From positions 35,642,929 through 35,706,928 of the forward strand of contig JALMGJ010000004.1 in assembly GCA_023362775.1 (NCBI GenBank): a DNA stretch of 64,000 nucleotides, written 5' to 3'. The position numbers and the translations under genes are program-made. The notes beneath the pieces are model-generated. The model was not told the origin of the DNA. It was given only the letters and a program-made list of their open reading frames with translations, and made no database searches. Shown piece after piece: positions 36,291 to 47,236 of the stretch (its first letter is position 1; every line of letters starts with the position of its first letter). This DNA comes from Charina bottae (Eukaryota > Chordata > Lepidosauria > Squamata > Charinaidae).

Positions 36291-37412
36291 GAGTAATTGC
36301 CAGTAACTTCTTTGCTGAATGAAAGTGTTCCTTTGGGACTATCTCCTTCATCAAATAAGGATATGTGCTGTTAAAATTTATAGTGCAAATGTCAAGACCA
36401 CATAGGAGACTTCATCAAATACATCTAATAAGCACCTTTACAGGACATCCTATAATTTGCACTTAGAGGTGAGTCCAATTCTGTTCAGTGTTGGACTCTT
36501 CCAAGCAAGTTGGTATAGAACTTCAGCCTCACACAACCCAAACCCAGTATATCCCTAGAGACATAGAGTTTAATAAGAATAAAATTTCAATTTTACTCAG
36601 ATATCTGCTCAGATTTTGATGGAAGACATTTTAATCTTTTGACAATTGGAGAAGACATTTCCATCTGGCAGAAGCTTGCCTTTGAAGGGTTTGTTTTGCT
36701 TTTAAAAAATGAATACTATGGTTTTGCTTTGTGAGCTGCTCTGGATTGTGCAGTCATGAAAACAGTAGGACAGAAATTTCTCCCTTCATAAAAAATAAGG
36801 TAATATTATTGCTTAAAGATATTCAAATCACAGCACTGTCTATGCTATATATATATTGTTTTGGGGCCAACAGAGACAATGAAATCCTGTAAGGCGAATG
36901 TCATACCTGTATATCCAAACTTCCTAATGTAGAGTCAACTATAAATGCTCTGTGTAGCTAAAAGTTTCCTCTCTGTCTCACAGTTCCAGTGCTAACTTTT
37001 GAGAATGTCATGACAGAATTATTCAGAAGATTTAGCCAGGAACAAAGAAAGTATTGAGTTTGTATACACTGTTAAAAATGCAAGTAGAATCCTTTGATGA
37101 TCTGGTCCATTTATTAGAATTTTATTTCATTATTTTATTTTTTTAGGTTAATTGTTTTATTATATTCACTAATATTGTTAATTACCTTTACACACAACCA
37201 GGTTATAAATAGTTTAATTAACAAAAACAAAGACACCACCCCATCAGCATCGACACTCCAAACAGCTCCAAAGCTGTTGAGGTTCTGGACAGCAAAATGA
37301 AGAACTGGTAGACGTAATGGTTTTTGTAGCTCTATCTGTGGCACCCATAAGATTTATCTATAATGCCCCTGATGTGCCAAACCAATATGGTAGATAACTA
37401 TAATAGTAGCTA
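36291..37412. other. No gene recognised
   Basis: AT-rich, unique-looking. Confidence 0.5.
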
Positions 37413-37415
37413 CCA

Positions 37416-37450
<35 letters not shown>
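37413..37450. repeat. (AC)n microsatellite
   Basis: About 38 bp of CA dinucleotides with one interruption at 37420-37422. Confidence 0.95.
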
Positions 37451-37757
37451 GGTAGCAGCCCTAGGGATCCACCATTTCCCCACAGTAATCTAGAATGACA
37501 CAAAACCTCAGGCATTGTGAACAAGAGTTAATGGTAATTTACAGAAATGATCTAGTATATTACTAGGTAATATATAGGAAGGAAGGCAATGTAATTCCTA
37601 AGAAATTACATCAATCGAAGAGAAATTACATTTTTCAACTCTCAGTTTTTCAGCTGGCTTTGATCACTAGAGAAGCAAGACCAGACAGTATGATTCCGTA
37701 TTCTCTAGTTTTAATTTGTTGTTTAAAAATTGAAATGTAAATATGTGTATAAATATA

Positions 37758-37910
37758 AGAGAATATTTGTAGCTCAGGGTTGAACTGTGGAGTCCTTGGT
37801 GCTCTCTGAGCCTTGTCGTTTTCTTGCAGACGTTTCATTACCAGACGTTGTCTGGCAATGAAACATCTGCAAGAAAATGACAAGGCTCAGAGAGCACCAA
37901 GGACTCCACA
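37758..37910. mobile_element. Fold-back insertion with 11-bp TSD
   Basis: A 153-bp insertion between GTATAAATATA at 37747-37757 and 37911-37921. Arms of about 52 bp (37788-37840 against 37856-37909) are almost perfect inverse copies with a loop of about 15 bp. The arm sequence (GAGAGCACCAAGGACTCC) also occurs once, unfolded, at 61175-61202. It resembles the 3' end of a squamate retroelement, possibly Penelope-like, in which inverted partial copies are common. Confidence 0.8.
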
Positions 37911-37921
37911 GTATAAATATA

Positions 37922-38977
37922 TTATTATTTTGATACTGTATTCAATTACCCTGTATTATTGATTTTTTTCTTTTCTTCTTATTTTTGGTATTTTTGCTTC
38001 TTCTGTTTTGTTTGTTTTTCTTTTTAGATAGTATTGCTTAGTATTTTTCAAGTGTGTGATTTTTTTTTACTAGGTTAAAATGAAAATTATAGGTTTGGTT
38101 CTTAAACTTTGTATTATTTAAACTCTCAATACAAATACTTAAAAACAATAAAATAAATCTACAATAATTAAAATAGTTTAACAAATGTAAGATGTGGAAA
38201 GTCATACATACTCTGGAGTGTTCGTAAACTTTTCTGTTTGTCTTCGTAATAGTTTAGTTCATCAAGAACAGAGACTTTACTGCTAGAAACCAATCGAATA
38301 CATATTTAAGTATAATTTTTCTGTTATGATCACATTTCTGTGCTTATCAGTCTGCTGCAAAACAGCAACAGTTGCTGGAAAACAAAAATGCCATAGAAAT
38401 TAATAGTAGTCTTAGACTTGCAAATCCGAGTTCAGACTTAAATAGCTATATACATAGAACAAGAGACGTTCAATACAAAGGACTCTTGACTCAGTATATT
38501 GTTCAAACCTCTTAATTTTTCCTGCCATAATCATTATTAAAGCACAGGGCCACGATTTCTAACTTTTTTTCCCAACGGAATGCGCTTATCTGCTCTGAAG
38601 AATGCATCTGGGCGAGGAAAATCTGTTTGGCCCCTTTTCAAATGAGCTATTTGAAGTCAGAGTCAGGTGAAGCTGACGAAGAAGATTTCACTGTTTACTG
38701 TCTAGTTTTAGAATACTGTATCTATATAGGAAAGATATTTCAGAAACTTTGGAGATGAAAATTGATAACACTTCATTCTAATAGCTTTCCAGAGGCATCT
38801 GCCAGCCACCTGACATACAGAAACAGACGACCAGAACTACCAATATTTTCTGAAAAAAGAGTAAGTTCTATCAATTTCACTGGAATTAGCCTTCTTATAT
38901 ATTTGCCTAGAAAAACAAACTTAGAGAATAATTATGCGATCTGGAACAATATAACATTTGATTGAAGTTTATTTATT
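37922..38977. other. No gene recognised
   Basis: AT-rich with T-runs near 37965-38070. Confidence 0.5.
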
Positions 38978-39326
38978 AGGGCTGTGCAAAGTAATTGAAA
39001 GAGGTGCTTCACAAATGCACTGGAGTGAACAAAGCGCCTCTCTTCTAAGTGTTAAAGCTCTCGCATCCTTTGTAAGGCTCGTGCTGGTGCTTTGAAGTCT
39101 GGTTGCAGCTGTCTGTGTGTGCATGCACAGCCCACACTTCTCCTAAGACTGCCAGCAAAGTGAAGTAGCTGCACAGCACGCACATGGGGAAAAAGTCCCA
39201 TTCGGTTTTTGAAGCAGCCTTACAAGTCTTTCAAAGGGCACAGCTCCTTTTATCCTTTGGAAAGAGGTGCTTCATTCAACGAATGCATTTGGCAAAGCAT
39301 CTCTTTCAAACGCTTTGCTCAGCCCT
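38978..39326. mobile_element. Terminal-inverted-repeat MITE, about 349 bp
   Basis: The left end AGGGCTGTGCAAAGTAATTG is matched by the complement of the right end (AGGGCTGAGCAAAGCGTTTG). The similarity runs on for about 43 bp (GAAAGAGRTGCTT...AATGCA). There is no coding capacity and no clear TSD. Confidence 0.75.
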
Positions 39327-42300
39327 CTTACTTATTTCCACCAGGTTGAATCGATATTGATGGTCTGCTAGCAGAACCAAAACTGCTGATGGAACAGATT
39401 CCCTCTTCCCCCTGCAGATCCTGTGCTCCCCAAATGTGTTCAAAAGGAATGGACAACCCCTCCAAAGCAGAATATAAGTCACTCTACATGGTTTCTCCTG
39501 TAGTGTTGCAAACAGCCCACTAGATACAGTGAGACATTTGGCTTAGAGTCTTAGACCAAGGCTGTATGAACCCATGTTAGGTGGTTTGGAGATGTGCCCA
39601 GTTCCCAGCAGTATTTTTTAGTAGAATTAATAATGGAAACTGCTATGAGATTAAGTGTGAGTATCTAAAATTAAAAAGAAATAAAAATATTGTTTTGTCT
39701 TTATATATATATATGAATGTGTAGATCAAATTAAAATAATTACCAATTAAAATATCTGGCAAAACAGAATCAACTTAGATATTCAGGATGGATTTTGTAA
39801 ATATGATCCTGATTCCAACCTGATGTGTCAAAGTGCAACTCCAATAAGCCCCAGGCTTATTGAGTTGTACTTCAAGGCATCTAGGGGGCACCAGGCTTCA
39901 GAAAGCTGATTTAATAGGACTATCCCTTAATTGTTCGATGCTGATTAATATATGGTGTAAAATAGGAAAATGAGTCATGAAATTTAAAAGCATTAATTTG
40001 AGAGGGTGGCTGTGTTAACTGATAGTTGAATTTTTGGTTGTGTTCAAAGGCGATACAGAGAAGACACAGTGGTTGAGGGATTTCTCTCTGTTTGTAAGAT
40101 AGAAATGTAGCAAGAAAAAAGTGCTAGATGTACTAGATCATTTCACCAGATGTCATACTGAAAAAAAGTGTAATTGTGTATGTTGTATTAGTCTTGGATG
40201 TATTTCCTAAAACAATTAATCAAAATACATTTTAGAAATCCAGTGGGCCTGAATAAGGGTGTTGCAGGCAGCTAAATGGAACAAATATAGAAGCAAACTA
40301 TTAAGTTTAACACTACCGTTCATAATTAAGCAGTCAACCAATGGTCTTGGCAATGGAAGTAACTTCTGAATTTATATGATGTTATAAATTCCTATTTCCT
40401 GTTAACTTGTTTGAATTAATTCTAACACTGTTGATTATATTTTAGGAGTAAATCTGGGTTTTCTATGGGAGAACACAGAAGGACCCCCCTTCTTCAGAGG
40501 GGCTGGGCGGTTCTCTATAATGAAAAGACAAGACAAAGAGCCCCGCCTCCCCTCTACATGCCATCCCTTCCGGATTAAAAAAAGAAAGAAAAAGAAGGCC
40601 TGCAGCTCCCCTTGTACTTCTGGTGTTTTTAGAATGCCTCCTGAAAGTAGCGGAGAGACCCAGCCCTGCTCTACAGTCTACATCAATCCAGGCCCACATA
40701 TGGATGACAAGAATGAGCCCTAAGTGCAGATCATGACTTGCTGCTGTGATAAAAGCAGTTTCTGTTTGCTTTTGCATTCATGCACTGCAGTAAATGCCAC
40801 CAGGGATATAGCAAAGATAAGTATAACTTCTTTTGTGTCAGTCAAAGATAATGTAGGATAAAAGTTATACTTATTTCTATGAAATTCCTATCACTCCTTC
40901 TAATGAGATTGGTTAATTTACCCTCATACCTTAACTGACATTAAAGCAATAATGTTCCAGTTACAACATTATAGGTATTCTTCTTCGTCTTCTGTTGTTT
41001 TTTTTAAATGCATACAATACATTGAATTAAATGCGTTTTAGGAAAGCTGCCCCATCATGTAGCTGTGTGTAACTATACACAGCTTTGTCGTTTTGATTAT
41101 CAGCTGAGTTATATGTTATTTCTAAAACTATGGGGCCATGGTTCATTTACTCCTAAAAGTCCTCACTATTTAGCCAATCCCAGTTAAGCAATGTTAACAG
41201 CTAAGTTCCAGTCTGAATCAGGCCCCTTGTCCAGGAACAGCAGAGGAAGAGATGAGGAACAGACAAAACAAAAAATGTAGAAGAGAAAGGGAAAGAGTAT
41301 CCAGAAGACATTCTGAGAGTGGCCTACAATAATCCTAGAAAAGCTGTCTAGGGTGGGGTTTCCCCCTCCCCCCTTTCCCCAGGTCATAGGGGAAATCCAT
41401 TTTTTGAACATAACATTTCCAAAGACATCTCTAGGGTATTTCAATTTTGGAATATGTAACAGTGGTTAGTAAGGGATTGCGTCGCACATAATGTAAAATG
41501 AATGCCTTTATTTTAGTGGGATGAATACCTGAGCTGTGGAGATTTGTTAAACGCCTGCAACAGTACAGCACCACACACGTTTGTGACGGGAAATTCAGAT
41601 GTCACTGAAATCCCATTCTTAACTTAGAGCATTAATACAATTCAAATACTGTTATTTTTCTATTAAAAATGTGGGGGAAATGCTTTCTGGCATTCGTTAA
41701 AAACAAAGGTGCCAACAAATTAGATCATTTGCTTGATTTCTCCTCTATACCAAGTAGAAACCTCAGAGCAGAATCCGAGTGACCTGTTCCCTTGGGCACC
41801 AGCATTATACTAAGCACAAATAACTGTGTCTTTTACGCAGCTGATAGATCTCACCCTACTAAAGACCTATTGGCCAAACCTGAAGCAATTTATGTAATTA
41901 TTCACATAATGTATTTCAACCAAATACACAAAGAAGGTTTTAATAATGCTACTTAGGATGTAGATTTAACTTATACCACTATTTAGTTTCTCTTCCTTAA
42001 TAGGATACTAAAAAGGAATTTTATGACAACATTATCAGTAGCATTTTGTGATAATTATAATAACAATAATAATACTGAGATATTTTTCAGTAATAATGGT
42101 GTTATTAATGAGATTTTTATGAAAGACAGACTTCTTTGGTATAATTATGAAAATTGATCTTTTGCATTTTAGTTATTCACTGAAATCAGATAAGTGGCTT
42201 AACTACATGTATTATTTCTAATAAATATTCAGAAGAATGCATTTAAACAAGGCTCTTCATTCTATTCCTGCTCATATTCCTTGCATTTAAATAAAAGTGT

Positions 42301-42666
42301 AATTGCTCTGCTTTTTTTTTTTAACTGCTAGTTTGGATTAGCTGTCTAACCTGTACAGTGTAGCTGTTTGCTGTTTGCATTTTTAATAGCTTTATTACCA
42401 TTTGGTGAAGCCTTAATTTCTGACTCCCTTGAAGAGTCCTGCCGTTAAGTCAGCTCTACAATTTAACCAGCAATAATCTGTCAAGATAAGATAAAGACCT
42501 AAACCAGATGAAATGCAGTATTTTTGTGTAGCGTCCTGTCATTGTTAAGTAAAGATCAGAGTATGTCAAAATGGAACACTTGAAAGTTTAATAAATTTTG
42601 TAGCATAATTTTACAGTTTACCTTTGAAATCATTGGTACAGGAGTGCAGTCATTTGTTCACTCTTA
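39327..42666. other. No gene recognised; possible conserved blocks
   Basis: No repeat or gene recognised. 42040-42520 is AT-rich, complex, and dense in ATTA/TAAT cores, so it may hold a conserved regulatory element. 40460-40780 is somewhat GC-richer with opposing open frames and no domain. Confidence 0.35.

Positions 42667-42708
<42 letters not shown>
42667..42708. repeat. (TG)n(TA)n compound microsatellite
   Basis: TG repeats to about 42693, then TA repeats to 42708, directly abutting the Sauria SINE. Confidence 0.95.
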
Positions 42709-42718
42709 GGTTTTTTTT

Positions 42719-43041
42719 AAAGGTTCCCCCTGCACATTTGTGCAGTTGTGTCTGACTCTAGGGGCCGGTGCTCATCTCCGTTTGTTAGCCGAAGAGCCAG
42801 CGTTGTCTGAAGCCAGCTTCCACGGTCATGTGGCCGGCATGACACGCGTGGAACGCTGTTACCATCCCACTGAAGTGGTACCTATTTATCTACTTGCATT
42901 TGCATGCTTTCGAATTGCTAGGTTGGCAAGAGCTGGGGCGAGTGAGGGAGCTCACTCTGTCACGCAGGGCTAGGGATTCGAACCTCTGAACTTGTGATCT
43001 TCCAATCAACAAGCCTGGCGTCTTACCCACTGAGCCACCAC

Positions 43042-43044
<3 letters not shown>
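42719..43044 (-). mobile_element. Sauria-type SINE, antisense, inside a TA microsatellite
   Basis: Same family as 10380 and 28808: Bov-B-like tail at the left (complement of AGAGTCAGACACAACTGCAC) and tRNA-like head at the right (GTGGCTCAGTGGGTAAGACG on the element strand). The flanks are TA repeats on both sides, so a precise TSD cannot be read. Confidence 0.9.

Positions 43045-43088
<44 letters not shown>
43045..43088. repeat. (TA)n microsatellite
   Basis: About 44 bp of uninterrupted AT dinucleotides. Confidence 0.95.
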
Positions 43089-43091
<3 letters not shown>

Positions 43092-44321
43092 CTTCAACAC
43101 ATCCATATTTTGAATGACACATTTATAAAAAATATCCAAAGTCAAATGTCAGAGAATACTTAGAGTTTGTAGTCATAAGAGAGGCCCATAGACTCCTCTA
43201 AATCACTTTCTTGATTTGAATGAGCAAGTGTAAGTATATACGACAGAGAAGAATATGGGCCAGTTAATATGCAGTCTTAGAAAAGGTGCTGAATAGCCAA
43301 CCAAGACTAAGATGATGAACATATATACAATTTATATCTCACCTTTCCATAAAAAAAAAATGATGGGACAAGTGACTGTCTTGAATGTTATCCTCTGCAC
43401 ACATATAGTATATCCCAGAGAGAATGATATAAGGCTGGGCAGAGTTCATCTCAGAACTGTTCCACTTGGATTTTCCTTGGCTCATAGGGCCATTACTAGT
43501 AACCTACTTGTGGGCAATCCCAGATTTTTAAAAATATAGGTTTTACTCTATTCTTACTCAATGCTGCTTATAAGCTAGCTCAATAGGATTTGTAGCCTAA
43601 AAGATAGGATATAAATAATGATAGGATGATAAAGGTGAGAATGATGAAGAAGATGGAAGAGAAGAATTATCAAAAGGGAAAAGAACTGAATATCTCTCCA
43701 TTTGCCATTAACAGGTTTTATTCCTTATCCAGAAGTATTACTTGACCATTGAAGATGCAGGAGAAAGACTGAAGCTCCATGGCACAGGATAGATACACAA
43801 GAATACTGCTGGTATTACCCATCACAGGCCAATGATGCCATTCATTGATGACTTTCTACATGCTTCAGGCATTGTCTTCCCCAATGTTGTTCCCTTTAAA
43901 TGTGTGTACTACAACTTAATTCTCCAGTTAGCTACATGCTACCATAGGTATTGATTAGAACCCATGATGCATCATCATGTCATCATGCAAGTGGCAAGAT
44001 GGATTTTGTTCATCTTGCAACTGAAGCAGATTACATGATCTGCATTACTGTATTTACATAATGATATCATGATGTGTGTGATATCATTTGCACTCCCTTG
44101 ACCATTCACTGCAGAAGCCCATGAGACCCCCTCTTTCCTTCCTTTACAAACAACACTCTTTGTGCCAGTCTCTCACTAATTTTTGCCACAGCTGCAGCCT
44201 CAATCACCTGTTCTTTAATGTCTCCCAATGTCAGGCCAAGTTCCAAAAGGTAGATGTTTCTGAAATCATGGTTTAGCAATGAACAATAATATTCAAAAGG
44301 ATACCATTTTCAGCTACATAC
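43089..44321. other. No gene recognised
   Basis: Unique-looking; nothing identified. Confidence 0.5.
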
Positions 44322-44334
44322 TGTGTTAACTATA

Positions 44335-44464
44335 TGTCTGTAGCTTGAATCATGTCAACTGGATTTCTATTTTCTCAGTGGAAACGTTTCGCTCCTTATC
44401 CAAGGAGCTTCTTCAGTTAAGCTACAGACAATTCCACCTGGATGACTGAGAACCTTCATAGACA
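44335..44464. mobile_element. 130-bp retroelement fragment with 13-bp TSD
   Basis: Bracketed by TGTGTTAACTATA at 44322-44334 and 44465-44477. The insert holds an inverted pair, TGTCTGTAGCTT and AAGCTACAGACA, and a central segment around 44382-44416 (AACGTTTCGCTCCTTATCCA) that is a common vertebrate repeat motif of uncertain class, possibly Penelope-like. Confidence 0.75.
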
Positions 44465-44477
44465 TGTGTTAACTATA

Positions 44478-46752
44478 GTATATGAGTTGGTTATAATATA
44501 TCCACTTAACAGCACTAGACTTCTTAATAACTTTATGTTGTGCTACTGTAGAAGCACCTGAATTTTTAAAATGACTTTTTAGAGGCTAATGGCAATACTA
44601 ATGTTTTGTAAAAATGCCTTGTCATTGCATCTTTTGTCTGATTCTAAAGACTCTTGGAAGAACTGTTTTTCCCCCCACTCCCTATATCTCCAAGTAAATA
44701 TCTTTCTGGACTGCAGTTGTAAGTTTTTTATATAACTGGGTGGGTGTGTGCATGTATGTATCTACAGCATATATTTACAGATATAGACATAGATATATCT
44801 GTCTATCTTAAGCTTTCTTGCTTGGACAAGCAAAAGACAAATGCCTAGATCAATAACAGAGTCATTCCCTGCCTGTGACAGAAGCAATGTAAAAATATGT
44901 GTGGTAGGATATACTTATATAGTGATATTTCTTAACACGGGCTGGTGGAACAAATAAGAAGAATTAACAAGGGTTTCCACATCATTAACAATGGTACATT
45001 GGTCATAAGCCAAAATCTGACAATAACTCACATTTGAAAAAAGTTTCTTTGAATGTGCCTTCCTGCCATAATTATTGCAGGTTCAGAGGGGAACCAGATC
45101 TGTAGTGTTGTAAAACTCAGCACAATGAACTTGACAGACAGCCAGATTTCTGTTTTCAGTCAGTTTAGGGTTACTATAATCTCATTATTATGCTTGAAAG
45201 ACGACAAGTAATAGAATCTCAGGTAGCTGTTCTGCCTTTACTCAGCCGCATCTTCTCTTTTATGCGGATTTCCCTTGATTACCTGAACTAGTGAAGCTCA
45301 GTTTTCAACCACTTATCTCCCAGAAATAATCATCTGATCAGCCCTGTAAGGTTCTCACTGCACTCAGTGGTTTTAATGGGTCAAGCGTTAAATTAACCCT
45401 TTAACCATACCCTTGGAGAATACAAAACTTATTAAGAAGCAATTTACTTCTCAGTCACTGTGAATTTCACAAAAGAGAAGGAGCTTGTGAGCCAGCTCTG
45501 CTTGTTGTCTTCTCCTCAAGGGTTCCACCACTGTTTTTAAACAAAATTATCATAGCAAGCAATTCTGGAAAAGAAAAGGCAGCTTAAAACATTGCCCTGC
45601 TTTGAGAAGCCCCATTTAGCTCGCTAAGATAAGAATATAGTTTTAAAAAGAGGTTGATTTCTATTGCTACACACAATAGTTCAGTATATGCATATATTTT
45701 AACAAAGATGCTGTGAATTATTCACCTCTCATTTAAGAAGAATGCACATTTGTTTTAGACTTTTACGTGAATGAGGCTGCCATCATTCCTGATAATACTT
45801 CTGAGTAGTGAATGGAAAAATCAAGTTCTTCATAACTAATAGAAATTGCCATTATCGTGACATTCTGCATCCCAAGGGATGATTGTTGCAACCTTTCCCA
45901 GCCTCCTATCCTGAAGATGTCTCGGGCTTTGACTCCCTAGCCAGCCAAACATTTCGCATGTGGGCTAGAGAGCATAAATATTGGGAAAATATACAGCAGA
46001 CGCATGGTGTAAGAACTTGAGTTGTTAGTATCAGAATTGTGTAAACGGAGAGATAACAATCATTTTAAAGTGCCGAAGTGTTTAGCCATTTACCCCAAAC
46101 CTTTTAAAAAATGTTTTTAAAAAATATTAACCTGAAATTACCTTGAAGGTTTATTACATTTTAAACACCTTGCTATGCTTAGCATCACGGCAGTTTAAGG
46201 GAGATACGTTTTTCCTCTACAAAGCTCTCCTTCTTTAAATGAAAATTGTCCTGTAATCAACTTTAAACTGCAAACAACATCAGTAATCCAATAGGGATGG
46301 CGTACTTGGTCCTAGCAGGTTTCACATGGGTGTTTTTTGTATGTATTTTGCAGTATTTGGAAACCAAAAGTGAGGTTGTAGCTATTGTAATTAAAGCAAA
46401 TAGAAAAATAAAAATACAGACTTTTACCAATCTTCTGAATTGCTGTAAATTGGGTGGCCTTATCAATTTGATTTGTAAATAAACAAACACACCAGACTAT
46501 TAGTTCATGTGGCTCAATATTGCTGCTTGAGCGGACACTCTCCAACACTTTGGAAAACACTCTTTCGTTCCCCAATCTGTTTATGCCAGAATTTGAACTT
46601 GGGACTTTTGTAGTGAAAGCATGTGCTCTGTCAGTGAGTTACAGCTTCAGAGTCCAGAGTTATTCTGGAGTCAGGCAGCACTAAAATTGAATTAAATAAT
46701 AATAACGATACCAGATAGCACTAATCAGTAGCAGCAAAATTAGATTACAGAT
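44478..46752. other. No gene recognised; possible conserved blocks
   Basis: 45200-46500 is repeat-free to the eye and compositionally complex, with many ATTA and GATA-type cores. It is a plausible place for conserved non-coding elements. The hydrophobic minus-strand frame at 46263-46490 has no supporting gene structure. Confidence 0.3.
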
Positions 46753-46760
46753 TATTAGAG

Positions 46761-46958
46761 CAGGGGTCCCCAACCTGTGGGCCGCGGCCCACTAGAGGGC
46801 CGTGGCCTGTTAGGAAGTGGGCCGCGGGGCTCCCTCCTGCAGACCCCGCCCCCTGATATGCGTGATTGACTCCCGCCTGCAAACCCCGCCCCCCCCAGTC
46901 TGTGGAAAATTTTTCTTCCATGACCGGTCCCTGGTGCCAGAAAGGTTGGGGACCACTG
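46761..46958. mobile_element. hAT MITE with perfect 8-bp TSD
   Basis: A 198-bp element from CAGGGGTCCCCAACC to the complement of CAGTGGTCCCCAACC. TATTAGAG lies at 46753-46760 and 46959-46966, identical. The interior is GC-rich (GGCCGCGGCCC, GACCCCGCCCC) and ends with the CATGACCGGTCCCTGGTGCC block seen in many vertebrate hAT elements. Confidence 0.93.
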
Positions 46959-47093
46959 TATTAGAGCATCTCTTATAATGTCAAGTGAATCTAAATACAA
47001 TAAGCCTTTAATGCTGTCTTCAAAGTACCATAAAAACTTTTTGGTCTTAAAGCCTCTTCACATACAGATGAAGAAGGTATGCAACCTCTAGAG

Positions 47094-47228
47094 CAGTGTT
47101 TCTCAACCTTAGCAACTTTAAGACATGTGGACTTCAACTCCCAGAATTCCCCAGCCAGCCATGCTTGGTGGGGAATTCTGGGAGTTGAAGTCCACACAAC
47201 TTAAAGTTGTTAAGGTTGAGAAACACTG
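47094..47228. mobile_element. hAT-type palindromic MITE, complete
   Basis: Full inverted symmetry: CAGTGTTTCTCAACCTTAGC at the left and its near complement at the right, with two inverse copies of the GGGAATTCTGGGAGTTGAAG core facing each other. The flanking octamers CTCTAGAG and CTCTAGAC match at 7 of 8 positions. Confidence 0.88.
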
Positions 47229-47236
47229 CTCTAGAC

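Noticed and set aside
46263..46490. Hydrophobic minus-strand frame that could be a membrane protein
   Set aside because: T-rich DNA gives hydrophobic residues by chance; no start context, partner exon or family similarity is visible.
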